From NCBI GenBank assembly GCA_001795315.1, contig MGOH01000065.1:1-9565 (forward strand): a stretch of DNA of 9,565 bases, in the 5' to 3' direction. The notes below the pieces were generated by a model. It was not told where the DNA came from and did not search any database. It saw only the letters and a program-made list of their open reading frames with translations. The DNA comes from Chloroflexi bacterium RBG_19FT_COMBO_48_23. GTDB taxonomy: Bacteria > Chloroflexota > Dehalococcoidia > GIF9 > UBA5620. A program made the translations under genes and the position numbers. This document shows, piece after piece, positions 1 through 7,034 of the stretch (position 1 is the stretch's first letter; each line of letters opens with the position of its first letter).

Positions 1-366
1 AGGATATTCAGCATGGCCACCTGTAACATCAATAGAATATATGGGCCTGGGGTTTATTATGGTGGTGACACCCGGGTTACCATATCGTCCCAGCATCCGA
101 AGTGTTTCCACCGGCTCCATACCAAGGATAATATCAGCGCAACCATCAGGAATGAAGGGGCTATACTGAGTCTCTTTGGATATTCTCATATGGCTCATGA
201 CTGGTCCGCCACGCTGTGACGCCCCATATGTCTCCCCAACAGTCACAAAGTAGCCATCTCTCACAAATGCATTGCCAATTATTAGAGATATCATTACATT
301 ACCCTGTCCCCCAACACCAGTAATGACCAAGTTAAGTGGATCTTTCACCAATTGTTTTTTAGTCAT
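1..366 (-). CDS. iorB: Indolepyruvate:ferredoxin oxidoreductase, beta subunit (partial, 3' end cut by window edge)
   Basis: Translating the minus strand from ATG at 366 gives 122 uninterrupted residues beginning MTKKQLVKDPLNLVITG and still open at base 1, so the C-terminal part lies outside; the family is usually near 190-200 residues. The protein belongs to the pyruvate/2-ketoacid oxidoreductase gamma-type domain family. Visible hallmarks are the glycine-rich GVGGQGNVMIS segment (about residues 17-27) and GETYGASQRGGPVMSH (about 44-59), both typical of IorB. With IorA it forms the enzyme that oxidatively decarboxylates aryl-pyruvates to aryl-acetyl-CoA in the cytoplasm, with ferredoxin as usual acceptor. 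Its ATG overlaps the iorA TGA (ATGA), and an AAAGGAGG ribosome binding site lies just upstream inside iorA, so the two subunits are translationally coupled. Family is clear; the exact 2-oxoacid substrate is inferred from the family name. Confidence 0.93.
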   Translation of the reverse strand, partial: MTKKQLVKDPLNLVITGVGGQGNVMISLIIGNAFVRDGYFVTVGETYGASQRGGPVMSHMRISKETQYSPFIPDGCADIILGMEPVETLRMLGRYGNPGVTTIINPRPIYSIDVTGGHAEYP

Positions 367-2300
367 GTTGCCTCCTTTATGATAGCTCCTTGTGGGCATA
401 CGTCTACACACACGCCACATCCGTTACAGATAACTTCGTCTACCTTAGACTTGCCAGTTTTCTTGTCCCATATGAGCCCAGGGCACAGGAAAATTCTGGT
501 ACATAACCTGTCACAACCACAAGCCTCTCCAATACATTTCTCAGCATCTACGTGCACTTTATATGGTGGTTTCTCCTTTTTAGCCCTCACCAGCTCACAC
601 TGGCGTCTCATTATAGCTACCTTAGCACCACCACCTTCAGCCATCATCTCCAGCAGTGTCGCTGTCGTACTCTCCAAATCAAAGGGGTCACAAACCTCAA
701 CACGTGCACCCAAAGAGCGACATAGAGCTTCCATGCTTATTACTTTTGTCGGCTCTCCCATAGCTGTCATCCCGGTACCAGGATGGGGTTGAAAACCAGT
801 CATAGCAGTAGCGCTGTTATCTAGAATAACAAGGATAAACTTCGATTGATTGTAAATTCCATTTATCAGCGCCGGTATAGTAGCGTGATAGAAAGTAGAA
901 TCACCAACCACAGCAAGTACTGGCTGGTCAAAACCAAATTGTCCTAGTTTCCCCAATCCATTAGCCACACCAGCCCCAGCACCCATGCAATGCATCGTCC
1001 TAACCTGAAAAAAGCCGGCGGGTCCCAATGCCATAGAGTAACAGCCAATATCACCCGTGACAACACCATCACGACCATCTAATTTGATCGCGTTCCTAAT
1101 TGCCCAGAATGTGGCGCGATGTGGACAACCAGCGCAAAAGGTCATGCTTCTTTCAGGAACATTGCTTTTGGCAACTGCTTCAGCTTTGTTACCGTACACG
1201 ACATCACGAGGCTGATATGTTAGTTCCAATACAGTGGATATTGCCTTGATAACCATATTGGGGTTTAATTCACCATAAGCATTTATATGCCCTGAGCGCT
1301 TACCATAGAATGTAGGATGCGGACTCAATGATGGTAGATTAGCAACTATTTCCATAACGCTCCGCTCAAGAAATGGATCTATTTCCTCTACAAACAGGAT
1401 TTTCTGCGATTTACCCAGGTGCTTATTAATAAATTTCTCTGGAAGTGGCCAAAGCGTACCCAATTTTAGAATGCCTACCTTGTCCTCCAAATCCAGTGCC
1501 TTTACTGCATCTTGAGAATAAAGCCAACAGCTCCCACAAGTTATAATCAGCAAATCTGGCTTATCCGGCCCGACATAACGATTAAACGGCGATAACTCGA
1601 ACTTGTCACGCGCCTTGTCTAACTTCATGTGCAAGAAGAAATGCCGCAATGAACTCGGCATTGGCATGAATTTGGTAGGCATTACATTTTTCAAATCGTG
1701 TATCTGGTCGAAATAAGCCTTATGTTGTTTCCCAGGCAACTCGCCTAGCTTCACATTACCCCTGGCATGTGCAATGCGAGTTACGCTGCGCAACATACAT
1801 AGAGTGCCCAATTCTTCAGCAAGATCAAAGAGCCATTTTGTCATATCCTTGGCCTCTTGAAAGTCACCTGGCTCCACCAGTGGAATATCCAGCCATTTAG
1901 CTATCGGCCGTGTATCCTGTTCATTGGAGCTGGATATAGCCGACGGGTCATCGCAGCTTACCAAAACCAGTCCTCCCTTACCTGTACCACTCATAACCAG
2001 GTTTGCCAGAAAATCAGACACCACATTTATCCCATTCTGCTTCATTGCGGCAAGAGCTCTAACACCAGCATAGGAAGCACCAGCGGCGGCTTCCATAGCT
2101 ACCTTTTCATTTATTGACCACTCCGCATAGATACCCATCTTCTTAGCTATCTGTGCCAAGCTACCCAAGATTTCCGATGATGGCGTACCCGGATAGGCAG
2201 CAGCAAATCCTATCCCAGCCTCTAATGCTCCACGGGCAATAGCTTCATTACCAATAAAAAGCTGACTGGTGCCAGGTGCGTCAATCTCAATATTAGCCAT
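363..2300 (-). CDS. iorA: Indolepyruvate:ferredoxin oxidoreductase, alpha subunit
   Basis: This 645-residue protein is the thiamine-diphosphate and iron-sulfur subunit that converts aryl-pyruvate plus CoA to aryl-acetyl-CoA, CO2 and reduced acceptor. The order is standard: an N-terminal pyrimidine-binding domain with AAYPGTPSSEI (about 34-44), a middle domain, then the FCAGCPHR motif (388-395) and the thiamine-diphosphate site GDIGCYS (416-422) with GDS (466-468) and the metal-binding N495. The C-terminus carries two ferredoxin-like cluster motifs. The second is canonical, C625-x2-C628-x2-C631-x3-C635-P. The first is expanded, with cysteines at 589, 594, 596, 600 and 606 (the last followed by P). 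The ATG start is supported by AAGGAGGT 7 nt upstream. The gene lies 29 bp after the frhB-like stop and overlaps iorB by 4 bp. A 2-oxoacid other than indolepyruvate (phenylpyruvate or hydroxyphenylpyruvate) is equally possible. Confidence 0.96.
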   Translation of the reverse strand: MANIEIDAPGTSQLFIGNEAIARGALEAGIGFAAAYPGTPSSEILGSLAQIAKKMGIYAEWSINEKVAMEAAAGASYAGVRALAAMKQNGINVVSDFLANLVMSGTGKGGLVLVSCDDPSAISSSNEQDTRPIAKWLDIPLVEPGDFQEAKDMTKWLFDLAEELGTLCMLRSVTRIAHARGNVKLGELPGKQHKAYFDQIHDLKNVMPTKFMPMPSSLRHFFLHMKLDKARDKFELSPFNRYVGPDKPDLLIITCGSCWLYSQDAVKALDLEDKVGILKLGTLWPLPEKFINKHLGKSQKILFVEEIDPFLERSVMEIVANLPSLSPHPTFYGKRSGHINAYGELNPNMVIKAISTVLELTYQPRDVVYGNKAEAVAKSNVPERSMTFCAGCPHRATFWAIRNAIKLDGRDGVVTGDIGCYSMALGPAGFFQVRTMHCMGAGAGVANGLGKLGQFGFDQPVLAVVGDSTFYHATIPALINGIYNQSKFILVILDNSATAMTGFQPHPGTGMTAMGEPTKVISMEALCRSLGARVEVCDPFDLESTTATLLEMMAEGGGAKVAIMRRQCELVRAKKEKPPYKVHVDAEKCIGEACGCDRLCTRIFLCPGLIWDKKTGKSKVDEVICNGCGVCVDVCPQGAIIKEAT

Positions 2301-2307
2301 ATCAATT

Positions 2308-2315
2308 ACCTCCTT
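2308..2315 (-). promoter_or_regulatory. Strong ribosome binding site of iorA
   Basis: On the minus strand AAGGAGGT sits 7 nt before the iorA ATG, a near-perfect complement to the 16S rRNA tail. It fixes the start at 2300 and suggests iorA is translated efficiently even though it follows the frhB-like gene by only 29 bp. Confidence 0.85.
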
Positions 2316-2329
2316 GTTTGCTGCTCCAT

Positions 2330-3445
2330 CTATTCAAGTATCTTTTCGGTTAATTTAGTAGATAAACCAACATAAATCAGGTTATTACTGTCACCACTCC
2401 TCTTGACGATCTCATTCAATGCACGCTTCTTCTTGAGCAGGGATGCCTCCTTCAAATGTGCCAAGTTTGCCGAAGGCAACTTGTCGATTTGAAGTTTCCC
2501 TTTCTTTTTAGCCATCTCCATAAGTTCAGCACCAATTTTAGTGCGAATAATGACAGTATTCCAACCTTCAATGCCCTCAACTGAACCAACTGAAATATCA
2601 GCAAACTCTGACGTCATATCTAAGCAATAAGCACAGGTTTGCATCGTGAACTTTCTGATTTTTTCCAGTGGAAATGAGGTTTTGCTTGACGCAGTAAAAA
2701 CATCAAATCTGTTAGCTGGTGGAGGAGGGATATCAAATCTCTTCACTTTCGACAAATCAAGATTTTCCTTCAGAAATTGATAGAAGTTGTGCGGAGACAA
2801 TGCCCAGGTACAGAAAAGTCCAATAACCAACCTAACATTACCTATGTTAACTCTATTCTCGGGTGGGTTTGCTTTCATTTTGGCCACAGCTAAGACTTGA
2901 CATGGCATGGCAACTATTCCCAGCTTGTCACCGTTGTCTTTGGGGATTTGGTTATATCTTTCTAAAACAGGACAGGCCATGTAGCTAGAGCCAGCACATT
3001 GAAGTATGTCATCAACAGCCTGAGCTAGAAAAGGACTCGGAGCCTTATCATCTGAAGTCTTCGTCAAAAGAGCACCCTCAATAAGCCCCTCATCCAGTGC
3101 CAATGATAAGAGTGTGGTTACCACACCACCATACTGTGCTTTTTCTGTGATACTGGTATCTGTTGACTTTGCTATTAACACCTCTTCTGCATTACCTATT
3201 TCACTATCACCATATTGTGCCCCAAAGATCTTTTGACTAATTGCATTCATGTCTATATAAGTCCGTGGACAATAATCATAGCATTGCGCTTCATCCATTC
3301 TAGTACAATTATCCAAAAGCGCTATCCTGCCTTTATAGTAAACCAAGTAAGGACAACTACCCGTACAGGCACCACATAAGGTACACAGTCCTGCATCTAT
3401 AACCTCATTGAACAGCTCCTTACAACCCTTAGATTCTGTAGCCAT
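2330..3445 (-). CDS. Coenzyme F420 hydrogenase/dehydrogenase beta subunit (FrhB) family iron-sulfur flavoprotein
   Basis: A 371-residue cytoplasmic protein. Residues 21-32 hold a complete [4Fe-4S] motif (C21-x2-C24-x2-C27-x3-C31-P), followed by a looser set, C47, C55 and C59-P. The body then shows FrhB/FdhB landmarks: the QYGGVVTTLLSLALDEGLI segment (about 104-122), the MPCQVLAV loop around C182, C212 in a FCTWALSPHNFYQF stretch, and C271-x2-C274-LDMTSEFADISVG near 271-287. Family members bind FAD and iron-sulfur clusters and pass electrons between a partner enzyme and F420, quinone or ferredoxin. The ATG is supported by AAAGGAGAG about 5 nt upstream. It is encoded just before iorA/iorB, suggesting an electron-transfer partner of that enzyme; this role and the acceptor are inference. 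Nothing visible distinguishes F420 from other carriers. GSVEG follows the ADISV core where many relatives have GDVG. Confidence 0.88.
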   Translation of the reverse strand: MATESKGCKELFNEVIDAGLCTLCGACTGSCPYLVYYKGRIALLDNCTRMDEAQCYDYCPRTYIDMNAISQKIFGAQYGDSEIGNAEEVLIAKSTDTSITEKAQYGGVVTTLLSLALDEGLIEGALLTKTSDDKAPSPFLAQAVDDILQCAGSSYMACPVLERYNQIPKDNGDKLGIVAMPCQVLAVAKMKANPPENRVNIGNVRLVIGLFCTWALSPHNFYQFLKENLDLSKVKRFDIPPPPANRFDVFTASSKTSFPLEKIRKFTMQTCAYCLDMTSEFADISVGSVEGIEGWNTVIIRTKIGAELMEMAKKKGKLQIDKLPSANLAHLKEASLLKKKRALNEIVKRSGDSNNLIYVGLSTKLTEKILE

Positions 3446-3497
3446 AATACTCTCCTTTCGGTATTACAACCATTCCAAAAATCTTGGCAAAAATCAT
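3429..3497 (-). other. Possible 22-codon leader ORF overlapping the frhB-like start
   Basis: On the minus strand an ATG at 3495-3497 opens 22 codons (MIFAKIFGMVVIPKGEYYGY, then RI) ending with TAA at 3429-3431. It has a good ribosome binding site, TGGAGG, 8 nt upstream, lies in another frame, and overlaps the first 17 bases of the frhB-like gene, whose own ribosome binding site it contains. A candidate promoter starts transcription only about 15 nt before its ATG. It could serve translational coupling or be chance. The peptide has no recognisable family and is not obviously a transcription-attenuation leader. Confidence 0.25.
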
Positions 3498-3518
3498 GGG
3501 CGATACCTCCAGCCTTCT

Positions 3519-3547
3519 ATTATCTGACAACTGATACTTGGAGTTAA
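3519..3547 (-). promoter_or_regulatory. Candidate promoter for the frhB-iorA-iorB unit
   Basis: Reading the minus strand, TTAACT (3542-3547, four of six matches to the -35 consensus) and GATAAT (3519-3524, five of six to the -10 consensus) are separated by an ideal 17 bp. Predicted transcription start is near 3512, upstream of the frhB-like gene. No terminator was seen between ridA and this site, so it may supplement read-through from ridA. Confidence 0.45.
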
Positions 3548-3608
3548 GTTGAATGGCAGTTCCGCTTCGTATCTCAAAATATTCAGGAATCGCTTTACCG
3601 CTGAAATT

Positions 3609-3986
3609 TTACTTTATGGCGATTACTTCTATCTCTACAGGAAAATTGCCAGGGATCTCCTTTACAGCTACACACGAACGCGCCGGAGGATTTTCAGAGA
3701 AAAATGTCCTATAAACTTCGTTCATGCTATTAAAATCCGCCATATCCCGCAGGAAAACTGTCACTTTAACAACGTTATCGAGCCTACTACCTGCCGACTC
3801 TAACGCCCTCTTCACATTATTAAGCACTAGCTCAGTAGCCGCCCTTATATCATCAGTTATCGTTAAATCTTTTTTGAGGTCTATAGAAACTATTCCAGAG
3901 ACAAATAAGAATCCACCTGCTTCCACAACATGCGAATACGGCCCGAATTTTGGAAGTATGTCCACACTATGAACCCTCTTTTTCAT
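3609..3986 (-). CDS. ridA: RidA family reactive imine/enamine deaminase (YjgF/YER057c/UK114)
   Basis: From the ATG at 3986 the product is 125 residues, close to the usual RidA size of about 125-130. RidA hydrolyses reactive 2-imino and enamine acids to 2-oxoacids and ammonia, protecting PLP and other enzymes; it acts as a cytoplasmic trimer. Signature pieces are GPYSHVVEAGGFLFVSG near the N-terminus (with the conserved Tyr), VVKVTVFLRDMADFNSMNEVY in the middle, and PPARSCVAV followed by VEIEVIA at the C-terminus. The PARS arginine and the final glutamate are those that bind the substrate in catalytically active RidA members. The start was chosen for its AAGGA box 7 nt upstream; an in-frame TTG at 4022 would add 12 residues and also has a GAGGAG, but only 4 nt away. 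It follows nadB by about 157 bp and precedes the frhB-like gene. Confidence 0.93.
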   Translation of the reverse strand: MKKRVHSVDILPKFGPYSHVVEAGGFLFVSGIVSIDLKKDLTITDDIRAATELVLNNVKRALESAGSRLDNVVKVTVFLRDMADFNSMNEVYRTFFSENPPARSCVAVKEIPGNFPVEIEVIAIK

Positions 3987-3991
3987 AACCA

Positions 3992-4000
3992 CTTCCTTCT
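3992..4000 (-). promoter_or_regulatory. Ribosome binding site deciding the ridA start
   Basis: On the minus strand AGAAGGAAG places its AAGGA core 7 nt before the ATG at 3986. The competing TTG at 4022 has GAGGAG (4027-4032) at a tighter 4 nt spacing, so a minor longer form cannot be excluded. Confidence 0.6.
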
Positions 4001-4058
4001 GATGAATTAGTGCCTCCGACAAAGCACTCCTCTGGTTTGCGTCGTAATACCATATGGA

Positions 4059-4067
4059 ATTATAACA
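4059..4067 (-). promoter_or_regulatory. Extended -10 promoter upstream of ridA
   Basis: The minus strand reads TGTTATAAT, a perfect -10 hexamer (4059-4064) with the TGn extension. The matching -35 position (about 4082-4087, ACATCA) is poor, as is usual for extended -10 promoters. Predicted start is near 4052, giving a leader of roughly 65 nt before the ridA ATG. This implies ridA and what follows can be transcribed apart from nadB. Confidence 0.55.
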
Positions 4068-4143
4068 CAGCAGTCTATTTTTGATGTGAGCAAGCTTTGC
4101 ACTTCAGCTGAGATAGTTAGAAGTGGCGGCTTATCTTTTACGT

Positions 4144-5685
4144 TTAATTGCTTGCCATGAAAACGATATGCTTTTGCCAGTCTGGCGAAGATTTAGGAAA
4201 ATCAGTACGGAAATGAGCACCACGGCTCTCTTGGCGAAGCAAAGCAGCCTCAGCCATGAGGCGAGCATTCAATACCATATTGTTCAACTCATAAGAAGGA
4301 CGATCTGTTGGCTGAGACAACAAAGCCTGCCAGGTAGCCAGAATATCCACAGCCTCAGACAAGCCATCACCGGAGCGAACAATGCCAACTTTGTCCCAAA
4401 GAAGAGATTCTAGGTTTGATAAATTGAGCCGTGAGACGGTCTTTAACCTTTTTCGTTCCTCAAGGTGATAGCAATCAGTTTTAGCAGTAACCGATGTTGG
4501 GGCGGCCTTAGCTATCTCCCGAGTTCTTTCTAGAATTCGTTTACTGAAAACCACAACTTCAAGCAAAGAGTTCGAGGCCAGTCGATTGGCACCATGGACA
4601 CCAGTGCAAGCAGTTTCACCGGCAGCAAATAACCCTTCAATATTTGTCTCCCCCCACGTATTGACTTTAACCCCACCCATCAAGTAATGGGCAGCTGGGG
4701 CTACAGGGATAAGTCCTTTAGTGATATCTATACCATGATCAAGGCAGAAACGATAAATGTGAGGGAAGCGTGTAGCGACTCGACGGGCAGGGATATGAGT
4801 GACATCCAGAAATACTCGGTCGCTACCAGTTTTTCTCATCTCATAGAGAATGCTCCTGGCTACTACATCTCTAGGTGCAAGCTCAGCTTCGGACACATAA
4901 TCGGGCATAAATCGATAGCTGTCTACATTGCGCAAAATTCCGCCTTCTCCGCGTACGGCTTCACTGATAAGGAATGGTGGAACCCCGGGAAGACGAACAG
5001 CAGTCGGATGAAATTGGAAGAACTCCATATCAGTTATTTCAGCACCGGCTTGAAAAGCTAGCACGATACCATCACCAGTGGCTACATCAGAGTTTGTAGT
5101 ATATTTAAACAGTCGTCCAGCACCACCTGTAGCTAGGATGACAAAGCGACATTCATACTCTTCGATTAATCCAGTACGGCAATCGATGGCTCTAACACCT
5201 TTGACCTTCCCAGCTTCTAATAGAATCTGGGTGGCTAAACAGTATTCTAAGACATTTATTGAAGACATGCGCACTCGTTTGCTTAGAGTAACTTCGATAT
5301 GCTCGCCAGTAGCATCACCGCCAGCATGTATTACGCGAGGAACACTATGCGCAGCTTCCCTGGTTAAGGCAATCTCTCCATCTAACGTGTCAAAAGGAAC
5401 ACCGAATTTTATAAGGTCGGCAATCCGGTCAGGTGCTTCATCAACCAGAATTCGCACTGCATCAGAGTCACACAAGCCATCACCGGCATTCATAGTGTCT
5501 TGGAAATGAAGCTCCGGAGAATCGTTCTTTCCTATAGGGGCAGCAATTCCACCCTGCGCATGTCTAGTGTTGCAATCTTCAACGCCACCCTTAGTCAAGA
5601 TGAGAACACTGCCTACCTCTTTGGCTAGAAGGGCGGTGTAAAGTCCAGCAATACCACTACCAACTACGATGTAATCATAAATCAT
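4144..5685 (-). CDS. nadB: L-aspartate oxidase
   Basis: The 513-residue flavoprotein oxidises L-aspartate to iminoaspartate, the first step of de novo NAD synthesis; iminoaspartate is then used by quinolinate synthase NadA (not in this window). In anaerobes fumarate or another acceptor replaces oxygen. The FAD site is GSGIAG (9-14), with HAQGGIA at 42-48. TREAAHS (108-114) keeps the glutamate that in NadB family members separates aspartate oxidase from fumarate reductase or succinate dehydrogenase. Active-site segments EFFQFHPTAV (221-230), RGEGGILRN (245-253), APRDVVARS (270-278) and HYLMGGV (333-339) are intact, as is the second FAD segment around GLFAAGETACTGVHGANRLASNSLLE (351-376). The C-terminal domain ends with the usual SRGAHFRTDFP. 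The ATG start is set by the FAD fold; its ribosome binding site is weak (AAAAGAG). It follows miaB by 37 bp, probably on the same transcript. Confidence 0.96.
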   Translation of the reverse strand: MIYDYIVVGSGIAGLYTALLAKEVGSVLILTKGGVEDCNTRHAQGGIAAPIGKNDSPELHFQDTMNAGDGLCDSDAVRILVDEAPDRIADLIKFGVPFDTLDGEIALTREAAHSVPRVIHAGGDATGEHIEVTLSKRVRMSSINVLEYCLATQILLEAGKVKGVRAIDCRTGLIEEYECRFVILATGGAGRLFKYTTNSDVATGDGIVLAFQAGAEITDMEFFQFHPTAVRLPGVPPFLISEAVRGEGGILRNVDSYRFMPDYVSEAELAPRDVVARSILYEMRKTGSDRVFLDVTHIPARRVATRFPHIYRFCLDHGIDITKGLIPVAPAAHYLMGGVKVNTWGETNIEGLFAAGETACTGVHGANRLASNSLLEVVVFSKRILERTREIAKAAPTSVTAKTDCYHLEERKRLKTVSRLNLSNLESLLWDKVGIVRSGDGLSEAVDILATWQALLSQPTDRPSYELNNMVLNARLMAEAALLRQESRGAHFRTDFPKSSPDWQKHIVFMASN

Positions 5686-5722
5686 TATTCAAACTCTTTT
5701 AGTTTATTGCCAACCATTGCGA

Positions 5723-6994
5723 TCATGCCTGCAATGCCCAGGGGCTGGTCTTAGTTATAGTAACATCTACCAGTCGTCCTAGGCAATCAGCATCACTTTC
5801 AAAGAATACCAGCTTATTACTCCGTGTGCGTCCATACCATTTACCTCCTTTATTACCCTCCACCAAAATCTCTACTTTTTTGCCTTTAAGCCGAGAGTTA
5901 ATATCACCAGCCACCTTAGCTTGAAGCATTTCAACTCTGTTCAAGCGTTCCTTCTTAGTATCAGGCGAAACATTGTCATCATATTTTCTTGAAGCAATGG
6001 TATTAGGACGTGGAGAGTAGGCCGCAACATGGACGGTATCGAACCTGATTTCCTCAAGTATAGCTAATGTACGTACAAATTGCTCCTCGCTTTCTCCGGG
6101 AAAGCCAACTATGATATCGGTACTCAGGGCTACCCCAGAGATACAATCGCGGATGCAACCAACAAGTTGTCGGTACTGTTCTACTGTATACCCTCTTCGC
6201 ATAGCTTTGAGTACATCATTATCTCCTGCTTGGAGAGGAAGGTTTATATGCTCGCAGACATTAGCCAGGGAAGCGATGTCTCGGATAAACGTTTGGGTCA
6301 CGTCTTTGGGGTGACTGGTTAGAAAACGAATCCTAGCCAACCCGTCAACATAATTTAACTCTGTGAGCAATTTGCCGAGGTCAGGCCGTGCCGGAAGATC
6401 ATGTCCGTAAGAATTAACATTCTGGCCCAATAAAGTGACCTCCTTTGCCCCACGCCTTACCAACTCTGTAACTTCGCAGACTACCTCCTCTATGGGTCGA
6501 CTTCTCTCTCTACCCCGTCGGTAAGGCACGACGCAGTAAGAACAGAAATTGTTGCAACCTTGAATAATGGGGACAAGAGCACTAACTGCTACATTCTTGG
6601 TTGAAGACAAACTTGTTAGGTCCTCAAGTATATCAATACCTTGCTCTTTAGCCCAGTTGCGCAATCCGACATAATCTCCAGGCTTGAAAAACAGGTCGAC
6701 TTGCGGGAAGCTATGCTCAAGCCGCTTAACATCGGAATCAACAAAGCAACCGGTAACTAGAATAGAAAAATCAGGCTTGTCACCCTTAATGCCCTTGAGA
6801 TAACCAAGCGTGCCAATAACTTTACTTTCAGCGCTCTGCCGAACTACACAGGTATTGAGTACCACCAAGTCAGCCTTTTGTAGCATGGGTGCGGCCTGAT
6901 AGCCTAGTATTTCGAGATAATTAGCCACTCGTTGCGACTCTGCTTTGTTCATTTGGCAACCGATGGTCCAAATGTAATACTTAGACACATTCAT
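5723..6994 (-). CDS. miaB: tRNA-2-methylthio-N6-isopentenyladenosine synthase (radical SAM methylthiotransferase)
   Basis: The 423-residue protein adds the methylthio group to isopentenyladenosine-37 of tRNAs that read UNN codons, using S-adenosylmethionine and two [4Fe-4S] clusters. The N-terminal MTTase domain has its three cysteines in TIGCQMN (C13), NTCVVR (C49) and TGCF (C83). The radical SAM motif is C147-x3-C151-x2-C154 in QGCNNFCSYCVVPYRRGRERSRP. The protein ends in a TRAM RNA-binding domain (about 360-423) containing GRTRSNKLVFF. TIGCQMN favours MiaB over MtaB (typically GCKVN) and RimO (typically GCPKN). It sits 40 bp after the CoA-transferase stop and 37 bp before nadB. The ATG is the only sensible start, but its nearest good ribosome binding site (AAGGAG, 7011-7016) is 16 nt away. 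Confidence 0.94.
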   Translation of the reverse strand: MNVSKYYIWTIGCQMNKAESQRVANYLEILGYQAAPMLQKADLVVLNTCVVRQSAESKVIGTLGYLKGIKGDKPDFSILVTGCFVDSDVKRLEHSFPQVDLFFKPGDYVGLRNWAKEQGIDILEDLTSLSSTKNVAVSALVPIIQGCNNFCSYCVVPYRRGRERSRPIEEVVCEVTELVRRGAKEVTLLGQNVNSYGHDLPARPDLGKLLTELNYVDGLARIRFLTSHPKDVTQTFIRDIASLANVCEHINLPLQAGDNDVLKAMRRGYTVEQYRQLVGCIRDCISGVALSTDIIVGFPGESEEQFVRTLAILEEIRFDTVHVAAYSPRPNTIASRKYDDNVSPDTKKERLNRVEMLQAKVAGDINSRLKGKKVEILVEGNKGGKWYGRTRSNKLVFFESDADCLGRLVDVTITKTSPWALQA

Positions 6995-7034
6995 TATGAT
7001 TTTTCAGAATCTCCTTCGCAGTTCAGGGGCAAAA

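Noticed and set aside
13..219. Plus-strand open frame of 68 codons at the left edge
   Set aside because: It is antisense to iorB, whose minus-strand frame matches family motifs and stays open throughout.
352..792. Plus-strand open frame of 146 codons opposite the iorA C-terminus
   Set aside because: It lies antisense to a well-conserved iron-sulfur domain, has low-complexity composition and no ribosome binding site or family resemblance.
3549..3803. Plus-strand open frame spanning the ridA 3' end
   Set aside because: Mostly antisense to ridA, no ribosome binding site, no recognisable domain.
4100..4125. CACTTC/GAAGTG inverted repeat after nadB, as its terminator
   Set aside because: Stem of 6 bp with a 14-nt loop and no following T run on the minus strand; could be chance or an operator near the ridA promoter.
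5078..5509. Plus-strand open frame of 143 codons opposite nadB
   Set aside because: Antisense shadow of the conserved NadB FAD domain; no family features.
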